A stretch of 64,000 nucleotides of DNA from Paenibacillus sp. FSL H8-0048 (lineage in GTDB: Bacteria; Bacillota; Bacilli; Paenibacillales; Paenibacillaceae), in assembly GCF_038002825.1 (NCBI RefSeq), contig NZ_JBBODF010000001.1:3100001-3164000 (forward strand). Reading direction: 5' to 3'. Below the pieces are notes generated by a model that saw nothing but the letters and a program-made list of their open reading frames with translations, was not told the DNA's origin and made no database searches. A program made the position numbers and the translations under genes. Numbering within the stretch: the stretch's first letter is position 1; each line of letters begins with the position of its first letter. Below, one piece after another: positions 17,131 to 28,100 of this stretch.

Positions 17131-17158
17131 AAAAATACCGGTGATTTCATCACCGGTA
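17131..17158 (-). terminator. Orphan minus-strand terminator
   Basis: TACCGGTGAT (17158-17149) and ATCACCGGTA (17145-17136) form a perfect 10-bp stem with a GAA loop, followed on the minus strand by TTTTTG. No annotated minus-strand gene lies upstream of it, only the short transcript proposed here. Confidence 0.65.
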
Positions 17159-17218
17159 CGAGTAGTTTATTTTACAGTACATATACAAAAAAACATACGT
17201 TTTCCTTGCGTTAACTAT
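17131..17218 (-). ncRNA. Candidate ~90-nt minus-strand transcript with a nine-residue ORF
   Basis: A promoter-like pair and a perfect terminator enclose only about 88 bases. Inside is AAGGA, six bases before an ATG that opens a nine-codon frame (17196-17167, peptide MFFCICTVK) ending 9 bases before the hairpin. It could be a micro-peptide gene, a small RNA, or an antisense leader of the ABC operon that starts beside it. Existence of the transcript is inferred. Confidence 0.35.
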
Positions 17219-17224
17219 AAAATT

Positions 17225-17253
17225 AATATAGCACAGAAATGTCAACATAACAA
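17225..17253 (-). promoter_or_regulatory. Candidate extended -10 promoter of the small transcript
   Basis: Minus strand: TTGTTA (17253-17248), 17 bases, then TATATT (17230-17225) with TGC directly before it, giving an extended -10. Confidence 0.4.
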
Positions 17254-17391
17254 GCATTTTTATGGAATATGAAGAAAATAAATGATTCTCCCCGTGTCAG
17301 CCGGGCAGCAAGGATCAAGAAGGCGCCCGAAGCGGCTGTCCCCCTCCCCTCCCCTGATGATATGATCTTCTGCGCGAAGGAGGCGACAGCT

Positions 17392-18207
17392 ATGCAAATC
17401 AGATTGAGAAATATCCGCAAAAGCTTCAAGGTGTACAAACGGCCCGAAGGAAAATGGGGACTGCTGAGAGGAGCATTTATGCGGAATGTTACCCGGGTAG
17501 ACGCGCTCGGCGGCATCAGCTTTGATATTGAAGAGGGTGAGCTGGTAGGTTACATTGGCCCGAACGGCGCCGGTAAATCCACCTCTGTCAAAGTGATGAG
17601 CGGCATCCTGACGCCGGACAGCGGAGAGTGTACCATCCTGGGCAAGGTTCCGTGGAAGCACCGCGTAGAGCATGTATCCCGGATCGGCGTCGTATTTGGC
17701 CAGCGCTCACAGTTATGGTGGGATGTTCCGGTGGCAGACTCTTTTGACGTGCTGAAGGATATTTATGCGATCCCCACAGGCGACTACCGCTTAAGACTAT
17801 CTGAGTTATCGGCAACACTTGGTGTGGAAGCGCTTTTAAGGACCCCTGTGAGACAGCTTTCGCTCGGGCAGCGGATGCGCTGTGAGCTGGTGGCGGCACT
17901 GCTGCACCGGCCAAAGCTGCTCTTTTTGGATGAGCCAACCATCGGACTCGACGCGGTATCTAAGCTGGCGCTGCGCAATTTTCTGAAGGAAGAGAACCGG
18001 AAGTACGGGATTACGATGCTGCTGACCACACATGATATGGACGATATTGAGGCATTATGCCAGCGGGTCATGGTGATCGGGCACGGGCAACTGCTCTATG
18101 ACGGGCAGCTCTCAGGCCTGCAGCAGAAATATGCGCCGGAGGTCGTCATGAAAGTGAACACGGATGCGATGATTGCGGCTATGTACAATGACTTAGCTTT
18201 GGGTTAA
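17392..18207 (+). CDS. ABC-2 type exporter ATP-binding protein
   Basis: A 271-residue ATPase. Walker A is GPNGAGKST, the signature is LSLGQRMRC, Walker B is LLFLDEPTIGLD, and the H-loop lies in LLTTHDMDD. The long insert KVYKRPEGKWGLLRGAF before the first strands is typical of the subfamily that works with paired six-helix permeases. The frame runs 41 codons further upstream, but ATG 17392 has AAGGAGG at ideal spacing and begins the conserved domain. It heads a three-gene operon with two permeases. The cargo is unknown; drug or lipid export is likely. Confidence 0.9.
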   Translation: MQIRLRNIRKSFKVYKRPEGKWGLLRGAFMRNVTRVDALGGISFDIEEGELVGYIGPNGAGKSTSVKVMSGILTPDSGECTILGKVPWKHRVEHVSRIGVVFGQRSQLWWDVPVADSFDVLKDIYAIPTGDYRLRLSELSATLGVEALLRTPVRQLSLGQRMRCELVAALLHRPKLLFLDEPTIGLDAVSKLALRNFLKEENRKYGITMLLTTHDMDDIEALCQRVMVIGHGQLLYDGQLSGLQQKYAPEVVMKVNTDAMIAAMYNDLALG

Positions 18208-18234
18208 GCCCATCCACCCATCAGGAGGTGCACA

Positions 18235-19065
18235 ATGAACTTTAGAAATACATGCCGGGCTTGCAGCTCCCTCTTCCGAATCCGCATGGCAGAGGGGCTC
18301 CAGTACCGGGTGTCCGCCATATCGGGCACGATGGTCAGTGTGTTCTGGGCGCTTATAGAATGTGTGCTGTTCACCGTGTTCTATACATACAGCGACAATG
18401 GCTCCTGGAACAATAACGGACTCAGTCTTCCTCAGGCCATATCCTATGTCTGGCTGGCCCAGGGTCTGTTTGTACTCCAGAGTATGAACATCGACAGCGA
18501 AATCATGGGCAAAATCAACAACGGCGACGTCGGTATCGAGCTGTGCCGGCCCATGAACCTGTACACCCACTGGTTTGTCAAAAGCTCGGCCGGTAAGCTA
18601 GGCACCAGTTGGATGCGGGGACTGTCCACCGTGCTCGCCGGTCTGCTGATGCCTGCCGGTTATGCCCTGGGCGGGCCGGCCTCCCTGCCGGCACTGTTCT
18701 GTTTTCTGCTGTCGGTAGTGATGGCGTTTGTGTTGTGCTCGGCCTTCGCTATGCTTGTGACTGCGATCCGGCTGAATATCACTTGGGGGGACGGACCGAC
18801 CTATATGCTTCTACTGCTAAGCGGCATATTGTCCGGCACCTACCTTCCCCTGCGGCTCTGGCCTGATTTCATGCAGACCTTCCTGTACCTGCAGCCGTTT
18901 GGCGGATTCGCCGACATCCCTCTGCTGCTCTATATAGGAAGCGTGGCACCTGCCGGTGCACTTCCAGGCATAGGCTTGCAGATCCTCTGGAGCCTTATCT
19001 TTATCGCGGCGGGCCGGATGATCATGAAACGCAGACTGCACAGCATTATCGTCCAGGGAGGGTGA
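18235..19065 (+). CDS. ABC-2 family permease subunit 1
   Basis: A 276-residue membrane protein with about six helices and a long polar loop after helix 2 (MNIDSEIMGKINNGDVGIELCRPMN). That INNGDVGIELCRP pattern recurs in the ABC2_membrane_6-type permeases. AGGAGG precedes the ATG, 28 bases after the ATPase stop. It should pair with the next gene as a heterodimeric channel. Confidence 0.85.
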   Translation: MNFRNTCRACSSLFRIRMAEGLQYRVSAISGTMVSVFWALIECVLFTVFYTYSDNGSWNNNGLSLPQAISYVWLAQGLFVLQSMNIDSEIMGKINNGDVGIELCRPMNLYTHWFVKSSAGKLGTSWMRGLSTVLAGLLMPAGYALGGPASLPALFCFLLSVVMAFVLCSAFAMLVTAIRLNITWGDGPTYMLLLLSGILSGTYLPLRLWPDFMQTFLYLQPFGGFADIPLLLYIGSVAPAGALPGIGLQILWSLIFIAAGRMIMKRRLHSIIVQGG

Positions 19066-19074
19066 GAGTAACAT

Positions 19075-19866
19075 ATGCTTGCTGAAGGTAAAATTTATTG
19101 CAAATACTTGCGGATGCATCTGCTGTCCGGTATGGAATATAAGGGCTGGTGGCTGATGCTGATTCAGGTGCTTACCGTAGTAGTCACTGATCCCATCGCC
19201 ACCGTGTTGTTGTTCTCCCGCTTTGGTAATGTAGGCGAATGGACTGTTGCCCATATCATTCTGGTCTACTCGCTGGCGGTTGCCTCCTTCGGACTTGCCG
19301 AGAGTCTATGCCGCGGTTTTGATTATTTCCCTTGGCATTTGTTGCGCTCCGGCGATTTCGACCGGCTGCTGCTCCGTCCACGATCCCTGTTCGTCCAGGT
19401 CGCCGCTTCCAGATTCCATCTGCACCGGCTGGTCCGGCCGTTTACAGGGATCTGTGCGGCGGGCTGGGCGCTGGGAGAGCTCGGCGTTCCGCTGACGCCC
19501 GGCAGGCTCGGCATTCTGGCGATGGCGCTGGCCGGAGGCTGTCTGATGTACTGCGGTGTATTCGTGCTAACCTCAGGGATTGCTTTTTTCACTATCAAAG
19601 GGCTGGACTGGATTTATCTGCTAACCAATGCCAGCTACCAGATTACCCGCTGCCCGGAGCCCTATATGCCGCGGATGCTAAAATCCGTATTCAGCTTCAT
19701 GCTCCCCATGCTGTTCATCAGCTTCTATCCGGCGGCCACCGTCTGCGGCTGGGATTACCCCCGATGGCTGGGCTTCCTCTCGCTTCCCTCCGGAGCTGCC
19801 TTTCTCGGAGTGTCTCTGCTGGTCTGGCGCATAGGCGTGAGGCATTACAAAAGCACTGGGAGCTGA
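19075..19866 (+). CDS. ABC-2 family permease subunit 2
   Basis: A 263-residue six-helix membrane protein, distantly similar to subunit 1. The loop LLRSGDFDRLLLRPRSLFVQ corresponds to the GDVGIELCRP loop of its partner and probably contacts the ATPase. It starts 10 bases after subunit 1 with GGGAGGGTGAGAG ahead of the ATG. Last gene of the operon. Confidence 0.85.
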   Translation: MLAEGKIYCKYLRMHLLSGMEYKGWWLMLIQVLTVVVTDPIATVLLFSRFGNVGEWTVAHIILVYSLAVASFGLAESLCRGFDYFPWHLLRSGDFDRLLLRPRSLFVQVAASRFHLHRLVRPFTGICAAGWALGELGVPLTPGRLGILAMALAGGCLMYCGVFVLTSGIAFFTIKGLDWIYLLTNASYQITRCPEPYMPRMLKSVFSFMLPMLFISFYPAATVCGWDYPRWLGFLSLPSGAAFLGVSLLVWRIGVRHYKSTGS

Positions 19867-19908
19867 CAAAATAAAAATGCAAAAAAAGCACCCATTGCGT
19901 GAACGCCC

Positions 19909-19937
19909 AGGCACAGCCGGATATATCGGCTGTGCCT
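19909..19937. terminator. Palindrome between convergent operons
   Basis: AGGCACAGCCG and CGGCTGTGCCT pair perfectly over 11 bases. No clean T run follows on either side; on the minus strand a run of seven T appears about 30 bases later. It probably terminates the ABC-2 operon, the carboxypeptidase gene, or both. Confidence 0.45.
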
Positions 19938-19966
19938 CTGTGTTGCAGTAACGCACTAGTGAAGGA

Positions 19967-21490
19967 TTACAGAGTACCCTCAGCAGCCTCAGGCTGCTCT
20001 TCCCCGGTTAGTCCGCTATCTGTTGGGGGAACGGATTCCGCTGCCTTCTCGGGCCAGCTAATCGTTACTTTACGCCCGTCAATCCACCAGTTCCCGCCCG
20101 GAGCAGAAGCCCTTAGCCAGGTCCCATATCTTCCCGATACCGCTACAGTCTGCGGATCAAGGAAGGTCACTTTCGGTGAGTAAGCATCCGGGTATTGATA
20201 GGCCGGTATACGATTGCTCCAGCCGGCATTCGCCGAGATCTCCTCAATTACAGTGAGCTTTCCGGGAGATGGATGAATCCATCCCAGCCCCTCCGCTGCC
20301 TGAACCTGATACCAGTCACCCTTCCGGACAATAACATGAAGCTGTTGCGGTTGAATACGTGTACCTCCAGCAGAAGCCCCTACTTTCGGGTACAGTTCTG
20401 TTTCAGCCAGCAGACTCATAGATTCTTGAAGATACTGTGCCTTCTGCTTAGTCAGCCACAACGAATAGGATTGTCTGGCAGAATATAAGCCAACCGCCTT
20501 ATTCTCGGACCAGATGCCGTCAAACTGTTTCAAGGGAACGCTGCCCTCCCCCGCATAGCTTGCAATCTCAATGGTGAATCCCGGACGGCGGTACTCCTGG
20601 ATGAACCAATCCTTAAATCCGCCACCCGAAGGATTCTTCTCAGGAGCTACGAGAGAATATCCGGTCAGACCGGCAAGCGATCTGGCTATCGCCTTGTCCC
20701 GGTTCAAACTGCTGTTAATCGTATTGAAGTGCCAAAAAATAATCTCCCCCGAGCTATGATAGGATATAGTCACCTCCGGATCAATCCGCTCTGTGAAATT
20801 CATCATCATCTGCACTTCCGCAGCCTCCCCCGGCTTCTTTCCCTTATAATTCTGATACCAGGGGTATGAGCTGGCATTCTTTATGCCTTTCCAGTTCGCC
20901 GGATATTGACGGTTTAGGTCAAGGCCTTGCATGTTCGCTTTCCAGCGGTTGAAATTGCTGCTGTTCCCATTATACTGACGCAGCATTTGAGCCACATCTG
21001 CTGACAGTCCTGCTGTACCCTGCTGGGACAGGGTAACCCCATCCGGATTGACCATCGGTACGAACCAGATACTGACTTCATCCAGTAAACTTCGCACGTG
21101 ATGACCGCCTATCGTCTCATTGTGATCATAGGCCTGAGCGTACGTATCGATCATTTTCATCAGCAGACTGCTGGTCATCCATTCTCTGGCATGGTGGGAG
21201 CCGTTAAGGAATAGCGCGGATTCTCCCCGCCCGAGCTTCACTGCCCACAGCTGCCGCCCATATGCCGTCGCTCCCAGCGATTCAGAGGATACCAGATCAG
21301 GGTATTGCGCCACCAGCCTCTCAATATCCCTTTGCATAATAGTATAGGAATAGACCTGATTTGGATTCACTATATTTGCCGATGCATAGGTCATTCTTGC
21401 AGGTACAAATAACAGCAATAATAGTATTAAACAACCGAACCAAAACAACGTAAGCTTATGTATTTCCTTGCAAAATCCTGACTTTCCCAA
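19967..21490 (-). CDS. Secreted M14-family zinc carboxypeptidase
   Basis: A 507-residue exported peptidase. Residues ~12-36 are a signal peptide. The M14 domain spans ~45-340: zinc ligands HxxE at H100/E103 (in SHHAREW), a third His in ISYHSSG, and the catalytic Glu in FTIEIAS. The peptide-terminus binding residues appear in GLDLNRQYPANW. This arrangement suits the gamma-D-glutamyl-meso-diaminopimelate endopeptidase I type, acting on cell-wall peptides. After ~345 come two SH3-like or wall-binding stretches (RKGDWYQVQAAEGLGWIHPS, then ASAPGGNWWIDG) and a Glu/Pro-rich tail. The start is TTG with GAGGAG 8 bases upstream. Confidence 0.88.
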   Translation of the reverse strand: MGKSGFCKEIHKLTLFWFGCLILLLLLFVPARMTYASANIVNPNQVYSYTIMQRDIERLVAQYPDLVSSESLGATAYGRQLWAVKLGRGESALFLNGSHHAREWMTSSLLMKMIDTYAQAYDHNETIGGHHVRSLLDEVSIWFVPMVNPDGVTLSQQGTAGLSADVAQMLRQYNGNSSNFNRWKANMQGLDLNRQYPANWKGIKNASSYPWYQNYKGKKPGEAAEVQMMMNFTERIDPEVTISYHSSGEIIFWHFNTINSSLNRDKAIARSLAGLTGYSLVAPEKNPSGGGFKDWFIQEYRRPGFTIEIASYAGEGSVPLKQFDGIWSENKAVGLYSARQSYSLWLTKQKAQYLQESMSLLAETELYPKVGASAGGTRIQPQQLHVIVRKGDWYQVQAAEGLGWIHPSPGKLTVIEEISANAGWSNRIPAYQYPDAYSPKVTFLDPQTVAVSGRYGTWLRASAPGGNWWIDGRKVTISWPEKAAESVPPTDSGLTGEEQPEAAEGTL

Positions 21491-21656
21491 CCTCTCATCT
21501 CCTCTATCATTCCTAGCAGAATGTGCCAGTTCCCCAAATGGATAGTGGAAGTATATGAGAATATACCTATTTCGTCAATAATAGATTAAATATCTCCATC
21601 TTTTGTCGAATTGTGTATTTTAGCTCAAGCGTGTTATAGAATGCTATTCCATCTGC

Positions 21657-21692
21657 AAAAAATCCCCCGGCAGCCAAAGCTGCCAGGGGATT
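21657..21692 (-). terminator. Intrinsic terminator of ppnP
   Basis: On the minus strand AATCCCC-GGCAGC pairs with GCTGCC-GGGGATT around TTTG and runs straight into TTTTTT. Strong classical terminator 20 bases past the ppnP stop. Confidence 0.9.
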
Positions 21693-21712
21693 CCTGTGTT
21701 CCAATACTTTTT

Positions 21713-22030
21713 TTATACAATCGGGTAAGAACAGCAATAATCAGTTAATGCGAATACTTCCAGGGCAAATTTGGAGTTGCCGGGAACATGGAAGGTCTCC
21801 GCTCCCTCAATGTCCTTCCACACCTCAGTGCCGGGAAGCAGCACCTTGAGCTTGCCGGAGAGAATCTCCATCGTCTCGGGGCCATCTGTGCCGAATTCGT
21901 ATACGCCAGGCAGCATAATGCCGAGTGTCACCTTAGTGCCGTCTTCCAGAGTAACTGTACGGCTGGTCACTTTTCCGTCGTAATAAATATTGGCTGCTTT
22001 TTGAATTGTCGCGTTAGTAAACTGACTCAT
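21713..22030 (-). CDS. ppnP: Pyrimidine/purine nucleoside phosphorylase
   Basis: A 105-residue single-domain cupin of the PpnP (DUF1255/YaiE) family, which phosphorolyses a broad set of nucleosides. The family signatures are LGIMLPGVYEFGT, EILSGKLKVLLPG and FHVPGNSKFAL. ATG 22030 has AGGGGAG at good spacing; an ATG eight codons upstream lies before that site. It follows transketolase by 43 bases on the same strand. Pentose phosphate salvage links the two reactions, so an operon is plausible. Confidence 0.88.
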   Translation of the reverse strand: MSQFTNATIQKAANIYYDGKVTSRTVTLEDGTKVTLGIMLPGVYEFGTDGPETMEILSGKLKVLLPGTEVWKDIEGAETFHVPGNSKFALEVFALTDYCCSYPIV

Positions 22031-22073
22031 CTGCTCATTCTCCCCTTTGTTCATAGATCCTTAGATCCGTCTA

Positions 22074-24122
22074 TTATAGCAGCGCTTTTACGCGGCTGAC
22101 TACATTTTCTACAGTGAAGCCGTATTCTCTGATTACAGTGTCGCCAGGGGCGGAAGCGCCAAAGGTAGTGATTCCCAGAATGTCGCCCTGATCGCCTGTA
22201 TAACGTTCCCAGCCGAAGGTTTGTGCCATTTCAATGGCCAGACGGGCTTTCACCTCAGGCAGAATAACGGAATCGCGGTATGCTTTATCCTGCTTCTCGA
22301 ACAGATCCCAGCTTGGCAAGCTGATTACGCGAACATCAATGCCTTCTTCGGCAAGTGCAGCCTGAGCCTTAACTGCCAGCTGTACTTCAGAGCCAGTAGC
22401 AATAATCTGTGCCTGCGGAGTACCGTTCTTGGAATCAGATACCACATAGCCGCCGCGTTTGATGTTATCGCGCACACCGTCTACGGTTCCAGCCAGGATC
22501 GGCAGGTTCTGACGGGTCAGTACCAGTGCTACCGGATTAGCGGTGTTCTCCATGGCGTATGCCCAAGCTGCAGAAGTCTCGTTGGCATCAGCCGGACGAA
22601 TAACTGTCAGACCTGGAATGATACGCAGGGAAGCAAGCTGTTCAATCGGCTCATGGGTAGGACCGTCTTCACCGACAGCGATACTGTCATGAGTAAGCAC
22701 ATAGGTTACCGGCAGCTTCATGATGGAAGCCAGACGGACAGCCGGACGCAGGTAATCTGTGAATACGAAGAACGTACCGCCGAATACCTTAAGACCGGTG
22801 TGCAGGGCAATTCCGTTCATAGCTGCAGCCATTCCGAATTCACGTACGCCGAAGTAGATGTTACGGCCGTCATAGGATTCGGAGGTGAATTGGGACAGAC
22901 CGTTCAAGTGCGTCATGGTCGAGCTCTCCAGATCGGCAGAACCCCCAACCAGCTGCGGGATACCGCCAGTCAATCCGTTCAGTGCATTACCGGAAGCCAC
23001 ACGGGTAGATACCGCCTTGTCTTCTGCTTTGTAGAATGGCAGATTGGCATCCCAGCCTGCAGGAAGCTCACCGCTTAGTGCAGTTTCGAGCTGTGCAGCA
23101 AGCTCAGGATATGCTTTTTTGTAGGCTGCAAATTTCTCGTCCCATGCTTTGTTAGCAGCGATCCCTTTGGCCTTCACTTCAGCAAAGCTGGCACGGACTT
23201 CATCCGGTACATAGAAATCTTCTTCATATACCCATTTGTAGTATTCCTTTGTCAGCTTCGTTTCATCAGCACCCAGCGGGGAGCCGTGAGTACCGCCGTG
23301 TCCGCCTTTACCTTGCTTGTTCGGGCTGCCGTAGCCGATGACAGTCTTCACTTCAATCAGTGTAGGTTTGCTGCTGTCTGCTTGAGCCTCTTCAAGAGCC
23401 TTAGCCAGTGCAGGAAGATCATTACCGTCTTCTACGCGCAGAACCTGCCAGCCGTAAGCTTCAAAACGCTTAGCAACATTCTCGGAGAATGCAAGGTTCA
23501 GCTTGCCGTCAAGGGAGATATCATTCGAATCGTACATTACAATCAGCTTGCCCAGCTTCAGGTGTCCGGCAAGTGAAGCAGACTCGGAAGAGATCCCTTC
23601 CATCAAATCGCCGTCGCCGCAGATGGCGTAGGTATAGTGGTCAATCACGTTATGTTCATCTTTATTGTAAGTGGCACCCAGCTGTGCTTCAGCCATTGCC
23701 ATACCTACAGCCATACCGATACCTTGTCCAAGCGGACCAGTTGTTGCATCTACTCCGGCAGTGTGGCCGACTTCCGGATGTCCCGGAGTTAAGCTGCCCC
23801 ATTGGCGGAACTGCTTCAATTCTTCCATAGGCAGATCATAGCCGCTGAGATGCAGCAAGCTATAGAGGAGCATGGAGCCATGTCCGGCAGACAACACAAA
23901 ACGGTCACGGTTGACCCAAGTCGGGTGGTCCGGGTTATGATTCATCGTCTTGGCGAACAATTGGTATCCCATAGGAGCGGAGCCCATCGGCATACCTGGA
24001 TGTCCTGAATTTGCTTTTTCAATGGCATCAATGGCAAGTGTACGGATTGTAGTGATGGCCAGGTTGTCCACCGTTGAGTTTTCTTCTTTATGAATGGCTT
24101 GATCTTTTGCTTGTTCAGTCAT
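22074..24122 (-). CDS. tkt: Transketolase
   Basis: A 682-residue thiamine-diphosphate enzyme of the pentose phosphate pathway, transferring two-carbon ketol units. The signatures are [20 protein letters not shown] (N-terminal), [19 protein letters not shown] (TPP/Mg binding) and [31 protein letters not shown] is the second transketolase motif. Length is standard. GAGGAGG precedes the ATG. It is first in a likely two-gene unit with ppnP. Confidence 0.97.
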   Translation of the reverse strand: MTEQAKDQAIHKEENSTVDNLAITTIRTLAIDAIEKANSGHPGMPMGSAPMGYQLFAKTMNHNPDHPTWVNRDRFVLSAGHGSMLLYSLLHLSGYDLPMEELKQFRQWGSLTPGHPEVGHTAGVDATTGPLGQGIGMAVGMAMAEAQLGATYNKDEHNVIDHYTYAICGDGDLMEGISSESASLAGHLKLGKLIVMYDSNDISLDGKLNLAFSENVAKRFEAYGWQVLRVEDGNDLPALAKALEEAQADSSKPTLIEVKTVIGYGSPNKQGKGGHGGTHGSPLGADETKLTKEYYKWVYEEDFYVPDEVRASFAEVKAKGIAANKAWDEKFAAYKKAYPELAAQLETALSGELPAGWDANLPFYKAEDKAVSTRVASGNALNGLTGGIPQLVGGSADLESSTMTHLNGLSQFTSESYDGRNIYFGVREFGMAAAMNGIALHTGLKVFGGTFFVFTDYLRPAVRLASIMKLPVTYVLTHDSIAVGEDGPTHEPIEQLASLRIIPGLTVIRPADANETSAAWAYAMENTANPVALVLTRQNLPILAGTVDGVRDNIKRGGYVVSDSKNGTPQAQIIATGSEVQLAVKAQAALAEEGIDVRVISLPSWDLFEKQDKAYRDSVILPEVKARLAIEMAQTFGWERYTGDQGDILGITTFGASAPGDTVIREYGFTVENVVSRVKALL

Positions 24123-24429
24123 TACAATAATCCTCCTCGAATCAAGAATGTCATTTTGACTATTATTGTATCACGGAAGTGGAAGCATTTCCAATTGTTT
24201 TTGCTGTAGCTTATATTTAGCGGCTTCTGCCGGGTCTATACACTCTTAAGCCAGATTTCCGGCGCCACTTGAAGATACAAGACAGGAATACAGGGACTTA
24301 GCCTTAAGTCTAGTTTCTAATTAAGACTAAAGTTTGTTTTACAAAGCGGATATATACAGTAAGATGGAAGTACCTCAGCGGAATTTTAGCCGGATTATCC
24401 ATAATTTCCAGCAGAAAGGAAGTCGGAAG
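24123..24429. promoter_or_regulatory. Divergent promoter region of tkt and the YiiX-like gene
   Basis: For tkt, the minus strand has TTGGAA (24194-24189) and TACAAT (24170-24165) spaced 18. The -35 overlaps the palindrome TGGAA-ATGC-TTCCA (24180-24193), a possible operator. I found no convincing promoter for the + gene and no other frame with a ribosome binding site. Confidence 0.4.
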
Positions 24430-25074
24430 ATGACTGCAAACAGAGATATTTATATTGTGCTGACCGGAACAGGCACGGCCTTCAGCGGAATTATCAAATG
24501 GTTCACCAAAGCGGAGCTGAATCATGCCTCAATTGCTTTTGACAGTGAACTGCGCGAGGTCTACAGCTTCGGCCGGAAAAAAGTGTACAACCCTTTTATC
24601 GCCGGGCTGATCCATGAGAACTTCATCCATCCGTTCTATAGCAGTGCTGACTGTGCCATCTACCAGCTTAGAGTCAGTGAGGAAGAGTATGACACTATGT
24701 ATAACCATGTCCAGGGTATGATGCAGAATCAGGCGCGCTATAAATATCACCTGCTCGGTCTGGTCGGTGTGCTGCTGAACATACGGATTGACCGGGAGAA
24801 CGCCTATTTCTGTTCCCAGTTCGTCGCCTCTGTATTTGAGGAAACAGCTGTTCATCCGGTAGCCAAGCCCTCCTGCTTCGTAACTCCGGAGGATTTCGCG
24901 TTATCCTTGAATGCCCACAAAATATTCAGCGGCAAACTCTCCTACTATATGCACCGGAGTCATTCTGCGGCCCACCGAGGTTCCAGTCTACATAACCCCC
25001 AAGCTGTTGATCAGGCAGAATATACAGCCACAAGACTGCGGCTGCATGAAGAACGGGCCGAGGGAATCGTCTGA
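24430..25074 (+). CDS. YiiX-like permuted papain-fold (NlpC/P60 superfamily) hydrolase
   Basis: A 214-residue protein with the circularly permuted NlpC/P60 layout. The His is in ELNHASIAFD near residue 33, and the nucleophile Cys is in AYFCSQFVASVFEE near 125. Related YiiX/YaeF proteins act on lipids, amides or cell-wall peptides. There is no signal peptide, so it is probably cytosolic. ATG 24430 follows AAGGAAG; the frame continues 32 codons upstream without a better start. The C-terminal ~35 residues are low in complexity. Substrate unknown. Confidence 0.72.
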   Translation: MTANRDIYIVLTGTGTAFSGIIKWFTKAELNHASIAFDSELREVYSFGRKKVYNPFIAGLIHENFIHPFYSSADCAIYQLRVSEEEYDTMYNHVQGMMQNQARYKYHLLGLVGVLLNIRIDRENAYFCSQFVASVFEETAVHPVAKPSCFVTPEDFALSLNAHKIFSGKLSYYMHRSHSAAHRGSSLHNPQAVDQAEYTATRLRLHEERAEGIV

Positions 25075-25157
25075 ACGATCACCCTCCGTCCGCTTGATGC
25101 CTAGTAAAACATAAAATTATGGCAGGAAGCATAAGTCACAAGGTTTGGTTCCCCGCG

Positions 25158-28100
25158 CTATTTTACACGATGGCTCTGATAATATTCTGTCCAATCTCCG
25201 AGAATCGTTACTGCCACTGTATCCACCTTGGTCTGATACTCATTGGTAGCAGTGAAGGTAAAAGTAACCGGACCATCCGGCAGCTGCTCGAACGAGGGAT
25301 CGGCCAGCTCACCTGTCCACATGGTCTTATCGCTCCCGGCCGGACTCAGCGCAGCCGTGTATCCTCCAGTCATTGTGACTTGCACGGTATCCGGCAGTCC
25401 GGTAGCTGTCCCCTGCAGCACGAATTTCTCGCCAGCCCAATAGACATTATACCCCCGCGGACTTTCAGGCGAGCCGCTGTGCTTCATATTGTATGCCTGC
25501 CGGTTGCCGTTCCACTCCTCTGTATGCTGAACAGCCCCCTTGATGCTAAGCAGGTTAACCATCATGAATTTCTTAGGAGAGACCTTACTCCATTCAAAGC
25601 CGTCATAGGCTTCTACTTCCACGCCATACCTTACGTTCTCTATGAGCCTGCCAGCCGGCACCTGCCACTGCTTATTGCTGGAATACTGTTCGCCTGAGCC
25701 GATAATCTGGCCACTCGTCAGATCGATGATCCGAACCTTGAAGCGTTGCTGCTGATCGCCGTCTTCGTCTTGGTAATCCCATTTGATAACTGGCGTAAGG
25801 GTGCTCACAATGGTTGGACTGGTGTACACAGTACTCGCCGGGTAAGTGATGTTCACCACAGGGAGCCGGTTTACTACCGTAATATTGTGAATAAGTTCCC
25901 GGTACAGCCCCAGGGAATCTGTGACAACCTGCCGCAGGGCGAAGGTTCCGTTAGAAGTGAACTGCTTGGTAAAGTTGCTTTGTGTATTGAAGAGTGCCTC
26001 CGCCCCACCTGCCGGTTTCATGAAATACTGATGGCTTATGGTGTCCCCCTTCGGAATATCTGCATCCGTTGCCGTACTTTGGATGTTCAGAACATCAGTC
26101 CGGTAGATCGGTACCTTCGCCGCATCTTTTCCGGTATCCGTAATGAGGGTGAATCCCGGCTTAGGCGGATTGTCGATGATAAAGACTTTTTCGTTGGAGA
26201 TTTCAGACCACTTCCGTTTGGAGAATGCGCGCCCTTGAACTGTGTAGAGCAGGAATCGGTCCAGCGATTGATCCGGTAACTGATACTGGCGTACTGAGCC
26301 TGAACTGTCGGCGTTCTCTACCGTTTTGGCTAACAGCTTGTCCTTTGTAAAGAACTCCAGCCGGTAGCTCTCCTGCGGATCATTCTCCGGGTCGGAGTAG
26401 GTCCACTTGATCAGCGGATCTCCTTCTTTTTCGGCATCGATAATCGTAGGGTTGTTCACCGTCCCGGCAGGATACGTAAGGGTCAGGTTAGGAGCCAGGT
26501 TTTCTTTAACCGCCACCTTAAGTGTGGCTATATTCGACTTGTCTCCAATCTGGTCCACGGCCCAATGCTCCAGCGTGTAGGTTCCCAGTTCATCAAAGTT
26601 AAGTGAGATACTCGGAGTCTGGAAAAGTGTGATCTTATGATCGCTTCCCGTTACCCGCCAGTAATACTTCAAGCTGCCCTGATCCGCTATATCTTCATCC
26701 GCATCGGAGGAAGTGAAGATACGATTATCGTACTGATTGACCGCTGCCGGACCGTTGATTGCCGCTATCGGGATATGGTTTTTGACGCTGAACATCTGGG
26801 TGGCATAGGAATAAAGGCTTCCATCTGTCACATTGAGCCGCATTTCCCAGCCGTCAGAGATGGCTTTTTGCGCAGAAATCCCATAATCATTGAGTACGTC
26901 CTGCACCCTGAATACCTGATTGCGGTTGCTCCCCCGCCAGTAATAGGGATCATTATTAAGCTTGGTATACCAGCCATATTGCAGGTTATCTCCGTCTTCA
27001 TCCGGATCGGGGGTCAGGTTATTCAAGCTGATGACCGTATCCCTATAGACCTCATTAGGCATCGTAAAGCTGGCCGCTGGCGGATGATTGATGACCTGCA
27101 CGGTCTGGCTGTACACATTCGACCAGAGTCCGCGGTTATCGCGAACCTGCAGATTCAGCTGGTAAGATCCCACGCCGAAGGCCGCGATATTCGGGGGTAC
27201 AGCTGCACCGCCCGAATGACTCCACACCTGCTGCCAGCCGTCTTTTATAACCGTCCAGGAATACACTTCGAGCGGATCATTATCCGGGTCAAAGGACTTA
27301 TCAATAACAGTGGTTGCCTTACGGTAAGAGACATTAGTCGGATTCACTGTGAATAGAGCAACCGGGGGCAGGTTGGCCGCACTGCCCACACTCTGCTGCA
27401 TCCAATCACTCCAGACCCCGAAGCCGCTAGGCCCGTCGATGTCCCGCACACGCAGCCGGATCTCATATGCAGCCGCAGATGGAAGCTGCGCCGGTGGCTG
27501 TCCTTCAGTCCAGACCTCATCCCCCGCCTTGCGCCATTGCCACTGCCAGGTCACCAGCCCCTTAGCAGGACTCGACATATGGTCCAGATCATAAGAGCTG
27601 TCTGTGAGATGCAGCGTACCGCCGATCAGCTTCGCTGAGAATAAGGCAACCGGCTTCCGATGGATCATGAACGTCATACTGGATAAGTTATCCCGGCTCC
27701 ACATACGGTAATTGTCAAACCGGTCATCGCCCTTCGGATTATCCTTCGCTTGAAAGGTAGCCGTGTAAGCGCCGCTGAAGGGAAATGACGGATACTTGCT
27801 ATCCCGCCACAACCCGCTGTCCCAGATCATCCCCATGGAGTTATCAAAAATAGCCGGGTCCTGATCATAGCGGTACCGCTCTGCATATTTGCCGTCATTC
27901 TCATAGTCGGTATACGTTGTGCTGATATCAATCGGGCTGTTAATAAGGAAGAAGGCTTTGTTCCTCAGCCGGTTGGTCACACTAAAGGAAGTGGAGGCTT
28001 CCGCCTTCAGATTGAACGGATCCACTACCTTCACATTGACGTTGTACCATCCAGGCGGGATTCCCTCATTCAACACATCGATAGGAATGGTGAAATTTTT

